Shown: in pieces, positions 1 to 8,234 of the stretch
Numbering within the stretch: position 1 is the stretch's first letter
Layout of the letters: the number at the start of each line of letters is the position of its first letter
Source of the DNA: Vibrio intestinalis
GTDB taxonomy: Bacteria > Pseudomonadota > Gammaproteobacteria > Enterobacterales > Vibrionaceae
Length of the DNA: 64,000 nt
Direction: 5' to 3'
Assembly: GCF_025195085.2 (NCBI RefSeq)
Contig: NZ_JANAVY020000006.1
Span: forward strand, 62,001 to 126,000
Program-made: the position numbers and the translations under genes
Notes under the pieces: model-generated
What the model saw: only the letters and a program-made list of their open reading frames with translations
What the model was told of the DNA's origin: nothing
The model's database searches: none

Positions 1-2
1 AG

Positions 3-791
3 CTAGAGCTTGACGTACCCAAGACTTGGCCCGAGATGTTTACCGCGATGGAAAAAGCTAAGCAGGCGAATATCATTCCGCTCGCCATTGGCGAAGAGGC
101 GTGGCAAGTAGCAACCTTGTTTGAAAGCTTGGTAATAGCAGCCGGTGGCGTTGATTTTTACTACAAATCCTTAGTTGAGCTCAAAAGCAATCACATTGAC
201 TCAGACCAAATGCGCTTCGCCCTTAAGCAACTACGTAAAATATCCAACTTAATCGATACTCAACAACCCAATCAAAATTGGGATACCGCGACCAAAGCGC
301 TGGCGAGCAATCAAGCCTTATTCCAATTAGGCGGCGATTGGATCTTGGGTGATCTGATGGCTTCAGACATCAATGTCCCGCAGCAAATAGGTTGTTACCC
401 TGCGCCGCAATCACACAATGCGTTTTTGTATAACATGGACAGCTTTATCTTCATGGCTGCGCCAGATTTTACCCAGCAACAGGCCAATCAAGTGGCCGAT
501 ATCTTGGCAGACAAAGCATTTCAAGCGGAATTCAATCGCGTGAAAGGGTCTATTCCTGTTAGAACCGATATCGACTTATCGGGCTTTAACCCGTGCCAAG
601 TCAAATCTCACAATGATTTTGAAGAAGCGGTGAAAAACCAACTGGCAATTCCGAGTATGACGGACTCGATGGCCGTAAACCCTGTTGCTCAACAGGCGAT
701 CAACTCAGAAATCTTCCGTTACTATCGCAATGCAGAAGTGACCGAAGAGGAAATGCTACGCAGGATTATTTCCATCGCGCAGAGCACTTAA
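3..791 (+). CDS. Sugar ABC transporter substrate-binding protein, C-terminal part (5' end outside window)
   Basis: This is a periplasmic substrate-binding protein of the family-1 (SBP_bac_1/8) type, which captures a sugar and delivers it to an ABC importer. The frame is open from the left edge, reading LDVPKTWPEM before the first internal ATG at 36, so the gene starts upstream and the signal peptide is not seen. The PKTW segment, the GEEAWQ stretch and the later GGDWILGDL stretch are typical of carbohydrate-binding members. About 263 residues remain, roughly the C-terminal two thirds. The permease and ATPase genes are not in the window, so the sugar cannot be named. Confidence 0.8.
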   Translation, partial: LELDVPKTWPEMFTAMEKAKQANIIPLAIGEEAWQVATLFESLVIAAGGVDFYYKSLVELKSNHIDSDQMRFALKQLRKISNLIDTQQPNQNWDTATKALASNQALFQLGGDWILGDLMASDINVPQQIGCYPAPQSHNAFLYNMDSFIFMAAPDFTQQQANQVADILADKAFQAEFNRVKGSIPVRTDIDLSGFNPCQVKSHNDFEEAVKNQLAIPSMTDSMAVNPVAQQAINSEIFRYYRNAEVTEEEMLRRIISIAQST

Positions 792-823
792 CAAGAAGTG
801 AATCAAAAACAGAGTTATTAGAC

Positions 824-860
824 AAAAATAGGCCACTGCATTGCAGTGGCCTATTTGTTT
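824..860. terminator. Bidirectional hairpin terminator
   Basis: A perfect 15-bp stem (826-840 with 842-856) is flanked by an A-run on the left and a T-rich stretch on the right. It lies between the converging sugar-binding gene and the MOSC gene and can serve both strands. Confidence 0.8.
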
Positions 861-922
861 TCGAGGGATTACAGTGTGCGGATAGCTTCAACCCTTGACC
901 AATAGACAGGTCAACACTCTTT

Positions 923-1606
923 TTAGGCGTGACCCAATAATCGGAAATTCCAGTTCTCTACTTCCCCAGTAGTCAGTCGTTTTTCTACTGTCGCGCGCCA
1001 ATTCGCTGAAAGCTTGGCTTGCTCAAGTAGCGCATGTAGGCCTTGCGGGTTTAAAGGATCGGCAAAGTAAATGTCGCACACTTGCTTTATCGACATTGCA
1101 TTGTCTGGCCTGTCGATCAATACCAAAGGCAACTCACTGTTAACCACGCCCGGTTTGATCACACGGTACAACCAACCGCAGCGGCTGATGTCTTGCATAT
1201 CCACCGAGAGCCCTTCTACGCCCCAACGCTGATTCAATTTGGCACAAGGTGAACGAGGCTGGCTGACCTCAATGATTGCCTCACCCCATTGATAGCGGTC
1301 ACCAATACAGACCTCATGCTCAAGCATACCCTTGGTACTGATGTTTTCTCCCATACCCGGTGCCAGCCATTCGCTGTCGCTTCGGTACTTAGTTTGCCAA
1401 TGGAGGTAGTGTTCAGACGGGTATTGATGCAAAGCGCGCTCGACGCCGCCATGAAACTTTGTTTCTGCACACTCATCGCCTTCTAGCCCCGTCTCGGAGA
1501 GATAGACGTCACCGACGATTTCTTGCTTATCCATCGCGGTGCGCATACCAAACTTTTCTGCGACTTTACCGGCAAAAATGGCTTCAATTGGATGGGATTG
1601 GCTCAT
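923..1606 (-). CDS. MOSC domain protein, YiiM family
   Basis: YiiM-type MOSC proteins are molybdenum-cofactor-binding enzymes linked in E. coli to detoxification of N-hydroxylated base analogues such as 6-hydroxylaminopurine. The protein is 227 aa from the chosen start. The MOSC core covers about residues 25-155, with the conserved cysteine in PRSPCAKL near residue 121 as the expected Moco ligand. The ATG at 1606 is chosen over one 13 codons upstream because AAGGAG precedes it at good spacing. The gene stands alone between two converging or tandem neighbours. The family call is firm; the substrate is inferred from the family. Confidence 0.85.
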   Translation of the reverse strand: MSQSHPIEAIFAGKVAEKFGMRTAMDKQEIVGDVYLSETGLEGDECAETKFHGGVERALHQYPSEHYLHWQTKYRSDSEWLAPGMGENISTKGMLEHEVCIGDRYQWGEAIIEVSQPRSPCAKLNQRWGVEGLSVDMQDISRCGWLYRVIKPGVVNSELPLVLIDRPDNAMSIKQVCDIYFADPLNPQGLHALLEQAKLSANWRATVEKRLTTGEVENWNFRLLGHA

Positions 1607-1677
1607 TATGGCTCCTTGCTCAAGCGAATGTATCGATTCACTCATAGGCTAACACCACGCGCGGTAATTCCCCAGTT

Positions 1678-2076
1678 CTAAGTTTGTATGAAGCGGCTTT
1701 TTGCAGACGAGCACAACTGCTCACCGCAGGATATGTAGCTCTCTAACTGGTAAAGCTTACGCCTTTGACTTACCAAGCGAGCTTGAATCACAATAGGCGT
1801 ATTGATAGGTACAGGATGATGAAAGCGCACATCAATACTCGCGGTCATGGCTTCGACACCGAGAGAAAATAAGCAGTGCAGCATCGCGCTGTCATGCAAT
1901 GTCGAAATTAAACCGCCTTGCATAACGCCCTGATAGCCTTGTACTTTGTCACTTGCTACAATCTTGGCTTGCACCGCGCCAGTTGAAGCTGTCTCAAATT
2001 GCAGCGTTTGTTCACCGAAAAATGGCCGCCTGCAGACGACGCACTGGCAATGGCGCTGTGGAATCGTAAAAGTCAT
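1678..2076 (-). CDS. PaaI-like hotdog-fold thioesterase
   Basis: A 132-aa single-domain hotdog protein of the PaaI/YbgC thioesterase superfamily, which hydrolyses acyl- or aryl-CoA thioesters in the cytoplasm. The stretch GVMQGGLISTLHDSAM carries the conserved Gly-Gly before the central helix and an acidic residue (Asp of HDSAM) at the usual catalytic position, followed by the strand VRFHHPVP. The N-terminus contains a CQCVVC cysteine cluster that is unusual for the family. The ATG at 2076 is preferred because the longer reading would run into the divergent gene at 2102. Its natural CoA ester is unknown. Confidence 0.75.
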   Translation of the reverse strand: MTFTIPQRHCQCVVCRRPFFGEQTLQFETASTGAVQAKIVASDKVQGYQGVMQGGLISTLHDSAMLHCLFSLGVEAMTASIDVRFHHPVPINTPIVIQARLVSQRRKLYQLESYISCGEQLCSSAKSRFIQT

Positions 2077-2101
2077 ATTACTACTCGAAATTAGGTATCT
2101 A

Positions 2102-2380
2102 ATGGCAAGACCAAAAATACACCGTGAAATCTGCACTCAAGCGCCGCATAGCTGTTTTAAACCTAATGGTGTCTCGATGGGTAAACTGGAGAAAGTCAGC
2201 TTATTAGCCGAGGAGCTTGAAGCGCTTCGTCTCGCGGATGAGCAAGGACTCAGCCAATTGGAAGCGGCTGAAATCATGCAGGTTTCCCGACAAACGTTCG
2301 GCAACATTGTTAAGTCAGCACGTCGAAAAGTGGCTAACTGCTTGGTGAATGGTCACGCGTTAATGCTGGAGCAACCGTAG
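2102..2380 (+). CDS. DUF134 family helix-turn-helix protein
   Basis: A small (92 aa) DNA-binding protein of the DUF134 family. It begins MARPKIHREI, has the family's PHSCFKPNG segment, and carries a helix-turn-helix at about residues 45-75 (SQLEAAEIMQVSRQTFGNI). DUF134 genes are often next to NifX-type (dinitrogenase FeMo-cofactor family) genes, and here one lies 187 bp beyond the gene end on the opposite strand. It probably regulates that locus; this is inference from neighbourhood. Its last 47 bases overlap the 3' end of the NqrM-like gene in antisense. The start at 2102 is only 25 bp from the divergent thioesterase start. Confidence 0.85.
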   Translation: MARPKIHREICTQAPHSCFKPNGVSMGKLEKVSLLAEELEALRLADEQGLSQLEAAEIMQVSRQTFGNIVKSARRKVANCLVNGHALMLEQP

Positions 2381-2567
2381 GCTCACTGATTTGATATAGG
2401 GTTGGTTGGTGCTGCTGGCACACTTCAACGCAGTTACACTCTCGCTCAATATCGATACTGGATAACCCTCCGCAACTGCCTTGAATCGGCTTGCGTTTAG
2501 CCATCACCCCGATGGCCATTAAGCCAATCACAATCATGAACGCAACAAAAGCGATCAACCACATCAT
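2334..2567 (-). CDS. NqrM-like (DUF539) small membrane protein
   Basis: A 77-aa protein with one N-terminal membrane helix (about residues 3-22) followed by KRKPIQGSCGGLSS and CNCVEVC. This is the pattern of NqrM, the small protein that helps insert iron between the NqrD and NqrE subunits of the Na+-pumping NADH:quinone oxidoreductase. Four cysteines (32, 44, 46, 50) match the family's cysteine set. The normal nqrM sits beside nqr/apbE genes; this one lies in a two-gene unit with a NifX-like gene, joined by a TAATG stop/start overlap. It is therefore probably a paralogue with another client. The last 27 residues form an extension that falls in the antisense overlap with the DUF134 gene. Confidence 0.75.
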   Translation of the reverse strand: MMWLIAFVAFMIVIGLMAIGVMAKRKPIQGSCGGLSSIDIERECNCVEVCQQHQPTLYQISEPTVAPALTRDHSPSS

Positions 2568-3010
2568 TACTTGATCGCCTTAAACCCACGAAACGACGCA
2601 GGGATCACTTGAGTCAACTTATGGCCGCTTGCATGTGAATGCTCACTACCTCCACAACAGCCACCATGCGCTTTGCGCGGCGCTTTGGCGTAGCTCAGTT
2701 CAGTCACAGGAGTGAGCATCTGGGCGTTTATATCCGCTACGCTCTGTTTTCTTGGCGCAGAGAACACTTCAATACCCTGATTAAAAAGACTATTCAGCAT
2801 TTTGCTGCCAATAGTATTCACCACAACCGCCGTTACTTGGTGCTGTTTTAATGTTTGCTGCCAAAATTTCTTACTGCCGCATTGTGACGGGTTGACTGGT
2901 ACGGCAATGCGGTCAAGGAGACGGAGTGAATCATCAACGATGGCAATCTCTGGCGCTCGCGCAAAGTGCGGGGCAACATTGCCATTAAGATAGGGAATAG
3001 CATAAGTCAT
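2567..3010 (-). CDS. NifX/NifB-C-type iron-cofactor-binding family protein
   Basis: A 147-aa protein of the dinitrogenase iron-molybdenum cofactor biosynthesis family (PF02579), which binds Fe-S or Fe-Mo type clusters. The N-terminal MTYAIPYL..GNVAPHFARAPE and the middle VVVNTIGSKMLNSLF are typical of the fold, and the tail GGCCGGSEHSH adds a Cys/His-rich potential metal site. No nitrogenase genes are present, so a role in nitrogen fixation is not implied; members outside nif clusters may store or carry iron-sulfur material. The ATG at 3010 has GAGGA upstream and is preferred to an upstream TTG. It is translationally coupled to the NqrM-like gene. Confidence 0.8.
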   Translation of the reverse strand: MTYAIPYLNGNVAPHFARAPEIAIVDDSLRLLDRIAVPVNPSQCGSKKFWQQTLKQHQVTAVVVNTIGSKMLNSLFNQGIEVFSAPRKQSVADINAQMLTPVTELSYAKAPRKAHGGCCGGSEHSHASGHKLTQVIPASFRGFKAIK

Positions 3011-3057
3011 TTGGGTAGTCCTCAATACGAATACCCAAACAATATACGCCTAGTTAT

Positions 3058-3069
3058 TGGCATATGCCA
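3058..3069. promoter_or_regulatory. 12-bp perfect palindrome upstream of the NifX-like gene
   Basis: TGGCATATGCCA is a perfect palindrome about 48 bp upstream of the NifX-like start codon, in the expected promoter region. It is a candidate operator, possibly for the neighbouring DUF134 protein. The regulator assignment is inference. Confidence 0.4.
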
Positions 3070-3110
3070 TAAATGAAAAGTGAAAACTTACGTTTTACTT
3101 AAGGTTACGA

Positions 3111-3767
3111 TTAACCGATTTGCAAAGCGTGCTTCTTCAACATAGTGCTAACAGAAGCTTTTGGCGTTTTTCCAATTTTAGTCATCAACTCAAAACTTGG
3201 CTGCTCAATACCATGCTCAGCTTGTAGGCAAGCAATTTGAATCTTCCATAGTTTGGCTGTCACTTCAGCATCTGCTAGCGCACGGTGAAAAACACCGTCA
3301 TTGTCGATTTGATGAAAAGCCACCAAGTCACCCAATTTATGTGAACCTGCTTGTTGAGTTAAACGACGAGAAACCAACAGAGAACACGCAAACTTGCCAC
3401 CATAATCACGGTCTATTAAAGCTAACTCACCGTCTAAGAATCGTTGATCAAAAGACGCGTTATGCGCCACTAAATTGCTACCTTGAATAAAATCAGCAAA
3501 CTGATCCATCACTTCTGCGCAGCTTGGCGCATCATGAAGCATTCGGTTGGTAATGCCGGTATATCCTTCAATAAAACTACTAACGCGAAACCCTGGATTC
3601 ATCAGACTCTGAAAACGATCCACAACTTGGCCTTTTTCTAATTTTACCGCACCAATTTCAATCGCCCTGTCTCCTTGATTAGGAGAAAGACCCGTGGTTT
3701 CAAAATCCAGTACGATGACAGAATCAGCAGATGCTTCGATATACACAACATTACCCAAAATAAACAC
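3111..3767 (-). CDS. DEDDh 3'-5' exonuclease (DNA polymerase III epsilon-like)
   Basis: A 218-aa single-domain exonuclease of the DnaQ/epsilon superfamily, expected to remove nucleotides from DNA or RNA 3' ends. Motif I is LDFETTG (Asp21, Glu23), motif II is in [12 protein letters not shown], and motif III is HRALADAE, giving the DEDDh set of two-metal ligands. The protein lacks the polymerase-alpha-binding tail that would mark the replicative proofreading subunit, so it is a stand-alone paralogue. The start is uncertain: the longest reading uses a GTG at 3767, while a TTG at 3758 and a GTG at 3746 are alternatives, none with a strong ribosome site. Confidence 0.85.
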   Translation of the reverse strand: MFILGNVVYIEASADSVIVLDFETTGLSPNQGDRAIEIGAVKLEKGQVVDRFQSLMNPGFRVSSFIEGYTGITNRMLHDAPSCAEVMDQFADFIQGSNLVAHNASFDQRFLDGELALIDRDYGGKFACSLLVSRRLTQQAGSHKLGDLVAFHQIDNDGVFHRALADAEVTAKLWKIQIACLQAEHGIEQPSFELMTKIGKTPKASVSTMLKKHALQIG

Positions 3768-3783
3768 AAATCAACGTCGAAGT

Positions 3784-3957
3784 TTACTCGTTAACAACGC
3801 AAAGAGGAATCAGTGCGACTACACTATATGAACAGAATCCGCTCAAGTACTTAAACTCCCTGACAAATTCATCATTGCGCTCATTATTTGAACAAAACAA
3901 AAATTGACTTAACGCATAAAAATACCACTTAAGTATGACAAAGTTTTGGCTATTCAT
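3784..3957 (-). CDS. Possible small hypothetical protein upstream of the exonuclease
   Basis: A 57-codon frame begins with ATG at 3957 preceded by AAAAGG at good spacing and ends 16 bp before the exonuclease. The product would be partly hydrophobic and aromatic (KWYFYALSQFLF) with three cysteines. I recognise no family. The spacing and ribosome site suggest it could be translated and co-transcribed, but the sequence is AT-rich and codon evidence is weak. If it is not a gene, 3768-4228 is a 461-bp gap holding only the promoter of the chemoreceptor. Confidence 0.3.
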   Translation of the reverse strand: MNSQNFVILKWYFYALSQFLFCSNNERNDEFVREFKYLSGFCSYSVVALIPLCVVNE

Positions 3958-4228
3958 TTTTATACCTTTTGCCAATTCTGGCACATTGAACACGTGACAA
4001 GTTGATATTTAAACAAATAAAAACAGCCACTTAAAAACACAACCTACAAGCCAACATTTATATAGCTACTGCCAAATTTTAGGCGAAACGCCACTTTCAT
4101 TAACAACTTAACATATGCCATTCATAATAAATTACTTAACGGCATATTGTATTCATTTCCCCTCGATATAATGAGCCGATTTTAATAAAAACCCCAAACT
4201 AAGACGTTTTAGAAAGGTTCATTAAGCA

Positions 4229-6322
4229 ATGTTTAATACTATTCGAACACGTATTGCGGTGAGCGCCGGCGCAGCAATGGCTTTCACTTTGCTGATCGCA
4301 ATGGTCATCACTACCAACGCGTTTACTAACGTAAACCAACAAATTGCAGCAAAAGTTTCTGACCAGCTGACTGATGCAACCCAATCTAACCTACTCTCTA
4401 TGGCATCAGAGCAAGGCAAAAGTATCGCTAATCAGCTTTTCCCTGTCACCGCTAACCTTGATCAACTACGTTCAATCATCGAGCAAAGCGCTGAAGATGG
4501 CCTAGGTGCAGATATATTGGTGAAGCAGTTCATCGCCTCTTTAAAAGCCCAAGATGAAGCAGTATTCGCTGGTTACATGGTGTGGGAAGAAAAAACATGG
4601 CAGCCAGAAAGCGAAACCAACGCCGCAGATGCCATCAACAGCCAAGGTTACTTAGCACCGTTTTTCTCGCCAAACAACCAAGGTGGCTTCGACGCAGTCG
4701 CAATGGAGAGCTTTAGCAACAGCGAACTAAACTCGAGTGGCGAACGTAAAGATGACTGGCATTTAATGCCATTCGAAACGGGCGAAACCTTCGTGATGGA
4801 ACCCTACATGTACCCAGTTCGCGGTAAACAAGAGCTGATCACAACCATCAGCCAACCTATTGTGGTAAACGGTAAAATAATCGGTTCTCTAGGTTTAGAC
4901 CTTGCACTGACTGAGCTACAAGGCCAAGCCGAAACATTAGCGCGCGAGCTATTTAATGGTGAAGGTTCTATCATCATCTCTTCTTGGAAAGGCGCCACAT
5001 TAGCCAACAGTGACAAAGCTGATAGCGTAGGTAAAAAAGTACCTACGGATCTATTTTCGCAGTGGTCTAAGGTTCAATCTCTCGCGACACAAAGCGAGAT
5101 TGGTTTAGTGACTGTAAACGGCCGCGAATATGCCATGACCTCGGTCGATACTTCGGGCGCACCTTGGATCGTGATTGTTTCTGTTCCAACGTCAGTGCTA
5201 AAAGAAAGCATTTCTCAGTTCATCACTTGGGAACAAGAGATGAACAGCCAAGCGATTCAACAAGGGGTTTACTCTGGTTTGGCAGCGATGATCATTGGCA
5301 TCATTGTCATGACGCTGATTGCTAATTCTCTGGGTAAAGTACTGGTTAACCTTGTTGAGCGCTTTAAAGATGTCGCGCAAGGCGAAGGGGATTTGACTTA
5401 CCGCTTAGAGGTGAAAGGCAAAGACGAAACCGCGCAGCTTGCTCACTGGTTCAACTCTTTCTTGGCTCGTATGCAAGAGATGATCGCCACAGCCAAGCAA
5501 ACCGCTGTTCAAGTCGATAGCAGTGCGACCAAAGGCCAAGCAAGCGCGAACGAGTCTAAAGATAAGCTAAATAGCCAGCTTAATGAGGTGAACTCACTGG
5601 CAACAGCAATCAATGAGATGACAGCCGCAGCGCAAGAAGTAGCAAACTCCGCCGTGCAAGCTGCAACTGCTGCAAGCCAAGTTCAAACCAATAGCGTTAA
5701 CGGCATGTCACGTATGGATAACGCCGCAAACGCAGTGGATGACCTAGCGCAGCAGGTAAACCACGCACAAGAGCAAACTCTCAACTTGGCTGAATCCAGT
5801 GCGGGCATTCAAGGTATCTTGTCTGAGATTGGTGGCATTGCCGAGCAAACCAACTTACTTGCGTTAAACGCTGCGATTGAAGCTGCACGTGCTGGGGAAG
5901 CAGGCCGTGGCTTTGCGGTAGTTGCCGATGAAGTTCGTAACCTCGCTAACCGCACTCAAACATCAACGGAAGAGATTCGCACTATGTTGGCTCGTCTTGA
6001 GCAAGACACTCAATCAATCGTGGTATTGATGCAGCAAAGCCAACAGCAAGCCAGCGATACTAAAGATGAAACGCAAGCAGCACAAATCGCACTGGCTGAA
6101 ATCAACCAAGCGATTGATGTGATTAATGACATGAACAACCAAATCGCATCCGCAGCAGAAGAGCAAAGCCTAGTAGCAGAAGAGATCAACCGTAACGTAG
6201 TGATCATCAATGACACTGCGGTTGATGTGATGGACAGCATGACAGCTTCTGTTGATATTAGCCATGAGCTCTCGGACAACGCCTCAGAGCTTCACACAGA
6301 GCTAAATCGCTTTAAGATCTAA
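4229..6322 (+). CDS. Methyl-accepting chemotaxis protein with large periplasmic (Cache-type) sensor
   Basis: A 697-aa transmembrane chemoreceptor. A first membrane helix lies at about residues 8-30, followed by a roughly 310-residue periplasmic region of double-Cache size, a second membrane helix near 348-370, a HAMP domain, and a cytoplasmic signalling coiled coil. The hairpin tip that contacts CheA and CheW is clear near residues 535-580 ([19 protein letters not shown], then [15 protein letters not shown]). There is no C-terminal methyltransferase-tethering pentapeptide; the protein ends LNRFKI. It is monocistronic with its own terminator. The ligand is not predictable here; Cache receptors often sense amino acids or small organic acids. 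Confidence 0.93.
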   Translation: MFNTIRTRIAVSAGAAMAFTLLIAMVITTNAFTNVNQQIAAKVSDQLTDATQSNLLSMASEQGKSIANQLFPVTANLDQLRSIIEQSAEDGLGADILVKQFIASLKAQDEAVFAGYMVWEEKTWQPESETNAADAINSQGYLAPFFSPNNQGGFDAVAMESFSNSELNSSGERKDDWHLMPFETGETFVMEPYMYPVRGKQELITTISQPIVVNGKIIGSLGLDLALTELQGQAETLARELFNGEGSIIISSWKGATLANSDKADSVGKKVPTDLFSQWSKVQSLATQSEIGLVTVNGREYAMTSVDTSGAPWIVIVSVPTSVLKESISQFITWEQEMNSQAIQQGVYSGLAAMIIGIIVMTLIANSLGKVLVNLVERFKDVAQGEGDLTYRLEVKGKDETAQLAHWFNSFLARMQEMIATAKQTAVQVDSSATKGQASANESKDKLNSQLNEVNSLATAINEMTAAAQEVANSAVQAATAASQVQTNSVNGMSRMDNAANAVDDLAQQVNHAQEQTLNLAESSAGIQGILSEIGGIAEQTNLLALNAAIEAARAGEAGRGFAVVADEVRNLANRTQTSTEEIRTMLARLEQDTQSIVVLMQQSQQQASDTKDETQAAQIALAEINQAIDVINDMNNQIASAAEEQSLVAEEINRNVVIINDTAVDVMDSMTASVDISHELSDNASELHTELNRFKI

Positions 6323-6341
6323 CTGACATTAGAACTAGACT

Positions 6342-6375
6342 AAAACGCCAATCAGATTTCTGATTGGCGTTTTTT
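6342..6375 (+). terminator. Rho-independent terminator after the chemoreceptor
   Basis: A 12-bp GC-containing stem (6344-6355 with 6360-6371) with a 4-nt loop leads into a T-run at 6370-6375. It lies 20 bp after the chemoreceptor stop and faces the GFA gene, so it may act on both strands. Confidence 0.85.
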
Positions 6376-6399
6376 ATTCGTTTTTGCTAGGCGTAAAAA

Positions 6400-6813
6400 C
6401 TACGGCTGCTCTTGAAATACTTTGACGTTATCCGGTATTTGATACCACGATACTTTCTCTTTCACCCACACATGTACTGTGGGTTCAAATAGCGGCTGCA
6501 ATGCTTCATCAGTCGGTTTTAGCTTCAATTTGATCATACTTGGATCATCTGGGTTGAAGTGATAAATACGAATGCCACAGCCGGTACAGAATTTTGCGTG
6601 ATTGCGATTACCACTGTCGGTTGGCCGACCCCACTCTGCTAGCTCTCCAGTAAAATCAATATCTTGCTCATCAACAACCGCGGTAACACTAAAAGGCGCT
6701 GTTGCGAGTTTTTGGCACTCTTTACAATGACAAGCCGCCACCATTTTAGGCGCTGCTTTTAACTGGTAGCTCACTTGACCACATTGGCATGATGCGTTGA
6801 TCGGGTATTGCAT
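6400..6813 (-). CDS. GFA/CENP-V family zinc protein
   Basis: A 137-aa protein of the glutathione-dependent formaldehyde-activating enzyme (GFA) family. The zinc pattern is complete: CQCG near the N-terminus, CHCKEC about 20 residues later, and CTGCG in the second half. Many annotated members do not act on formaldehyde, so only the fold and zinc sites are claimed. The ATG at 6813 has an optimal AGGAGG seven bases upstream, which decides it over a start six codons upstream. It is a single gene converging on the chemoreceptor. Confidence 0.88.
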   Translation of the reverse strand: MQYPINASCQCGQVSYQLKAAPKMVAACHCKECQKLATAPFSVTAVVDEQDIDFTGELAEWGRPTDSGNRNHAKFCTGCGIRIYHFNPDDPSMIKLKLKPTDEALQPLFEPTVHVWVKEKVSWYQIPDNVKVFQEQP

Positions 6814-6912
6814 TGCGTTCCTCCTGAACATTAAGCTCTTTTCTAGTGGTTGATTTTTATCCGCCTACTATTCGCCAATTACTTGTAAAACGCAACCTCA
6901 CTTTAACTGCGG

Positions 6913-7230
6913 TTATTTATCTTTATTCGCAACCAAAAACAAAAACTTAACCAACATCGCTTGCGCCTCTTCACTCAGTAGGCGACTCGCGGCGGTCACA
7001 TCTTCTGCGGTGACTTGCTGCGTATCTCGAATATCGAGAGCAATATCCAAATCCGTCACCTTCATCGCCCGAATAATCGAGCGGTATTGAGAAAGTTTCA
7101 TATCCGACTCCCCACGCTCGATTCTTTGATACGTTTTTAAGCTCATTCCTGCAATGTTGGCGATCTCAACACGACTTAACCCTGCACTTTTTCTCCGACT
7201 AATAATGGCCTGAACTATCGGATCAATCAT
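6913..7230 (-). CDS. XRE-family helix-turn-helix regulator
   Basis: A 105-aa Cro/CI-type DNA-binding protein. The helix-turn-helix covers about residues 10-50, with the characteristic VEIANIAGMSLKTYQRIERG. The C-terminal half is helical and probably dimerises. The ATG at 7230 has GGGAGG at good spacing. It is divergent from the hypothetical gene at 7376 across 145 bp containing near-repeated ACCAGT and TTTACCAT-like segments, so it may control itself or that gene. No toxin partner or phage genes are nearby. Confidence 0.85.
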   Translation of the reverse strand: MIDPIVQAIISRRKSAGLSRVEIANIAGMSLKTYQRIERGESDMKLSQYRSIIRAMKVTDLDIALDIRDTQQVTAEDVTAASRLLSEEAQAMLVKFLFLVANKDK

Positions 7231-7375
7231 GCTCACCTCCCCCAAAGATGGACAATATTGACCTTAATTCAGCAATAACTAGACCATGTTAACCAGTCCA
7301 TATTTACCATAAATGCAACCAGTATAAGAATGTCTGCCCGTATAAATTTATTATTTATCAAGAACTTTATAAATC

Positions 7376-7708
7376 ATGGAAAGAAACAATAAAAAAACTG
7401 ATGCAATTTGCGAAAGCTCACTTTGCGAAATGCAAAAATTATTCGACCAACTGATTGACCAATTTGAACAGGCTTCGAACGGCAATCATGACCAATTGGT
7501 CGCCCGACTCAAAGTATCTCAACACCGATTCTTAACCTACAAAGAATTACTGATTCACCAAGATCTTCTCGACGAATCAGAAATATTAATGGCATACACC
7601 CACCTATCTAAAGCCGAGAAGCAACTAGCGAAATTAGGCTTAGAGACCATCTCATTTGCCATCGATGCCTTAGAAGCAAAGGTTGCCGATTTAAGAGCGA
7701 ACAACTAG
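7376..7708 (+). CDS. Hypothetical helical protein
   Basis: A 110-aa cytoplasmic protein with no family I recognise. It has two cysteines near the N-terminus (ICESSLC) and is otherwise charged and helix-forming (for example EAKVADLRANN at the end), with no signal peptide or membrane segment. It is transcribed away from the XRE gene and followed by a strong terminator. The ribosome site is weak. The divergent arrangement hints at control by the XRE protein; this is inference. Confidence 0.7.
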   Translation: MERNNKKTDAICESSLCEMQKLFDQLIDQFEQASNGNHDQLVARLKVSQHRFLTYKELLIHQDLLDESEILMAYTHLSKAEKQLAKLGLETISFAIDALEAKVADLRANN

Positions 7709-7722
7709 CCCAATAAAATCAA

Positions 7723-7767
7723 AAAAGCCAAGTGTCACAGCTTTTACCCCGTAAACACTTGGCTTTT
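7723..7767. terminator. Bidirectional terminator
   Basis: AAAAGCCAAGTGT (7723-7735) pairs perfectly with 7755-7767 across a 19-nt loop. The A-run and T-run at the ends suit both the hypothetical gene and the converging VOC gene. Confidence 0.8.
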
Positions 7768-7798
7768 ATCCATCTAGCGTTGAGCTAAATAAAGCTCG

Positions 7799-8230
7799 CT
7801 ACTCAATCACTAAGCTGCCATCTTCTCGAAAATCCCAGCAATCTCCATACGCGATCTCCCACAGATGGCCATCTAGGTCAGAAAAATAACCGCTGTAACC
7901 ACCCCAAAATACGTCTTGAGCGGGCTTCTCTAGTAACCCCCCCGCCTCAACAGCGGCTGCTAATACTTGGTCGACCTCTTGTTTACTGCGAGTATTGTGG
8001 GCAAGGGTGATACCGCTAAAGCCCTCACGGTGGCCAACAAATTTAGGCGACACATCCCGTGCTAATGCATTCATCGGATAGAGTGCTAAGCATACGCCGC
8101 CAGTTTTAAAGAAGACGATGCCTTCTTCTGGCGAATACGAGGTGGGAAAGCCTAACTTGGTATAAAACTCATACGATGCTTTGAGATCTTTAACGCCCAA
8201 AGTAATTATGCTGATTCTTGGTTCCATCAT
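7799..8230 (-). CDS. VOC (glyoxalase/bleomycin-resistance fold) protein
   Basis: A 143-aa vicinal-oxygen-chelate protein made of two beta-alpha-beta-beta-beta modules. The first module shows ITLGVKDLKASYEFYTKLGF and the second ends FSDLDGHLWEIAYG with the glutamate expected as a metal ligand. The reaction cannot be deduced; members include lyases, dioxygenases and drug-binding proteins. It is the second gene of a likely operon, four bases after the glutathione-transferase gene, which suggests a detoxification role. Two adjacent ATGs (8230 and 8227) are possible starts. Confidence 0.85.
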   Translation of the reverse strand: MMEPRISIITLGVKDLKASYEFYTKLGFPTSYSPEEGIVFFKTGGVCLALYPMNALARDVSPKFVGHREGFSGITLAHNTRSKQEVDQVLAAAVEAGGLLEKPAQDVFWGGYSGYFSDLDGHLWEIAYGDCWDFREDGSLVIE

Positions 8231-8234
8231 GGCC

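Noticed and set aside
4113..4147. ATATGCC and GGCATAT halves upstream of the first chemoreceptor, similar to the palindrome near the NifX-like gene
   Set aside because: The halves are 21 bp apart, not a compact palindrome, and the region is AT-rich; chance is likely.
4804..6279. Antisense reading frames inside the first chemoreceptor gene
   Set aside because: They lack ribosome sites and family resemblance and are explained by the codon pattern of the coiled-coil gene on the other strand.
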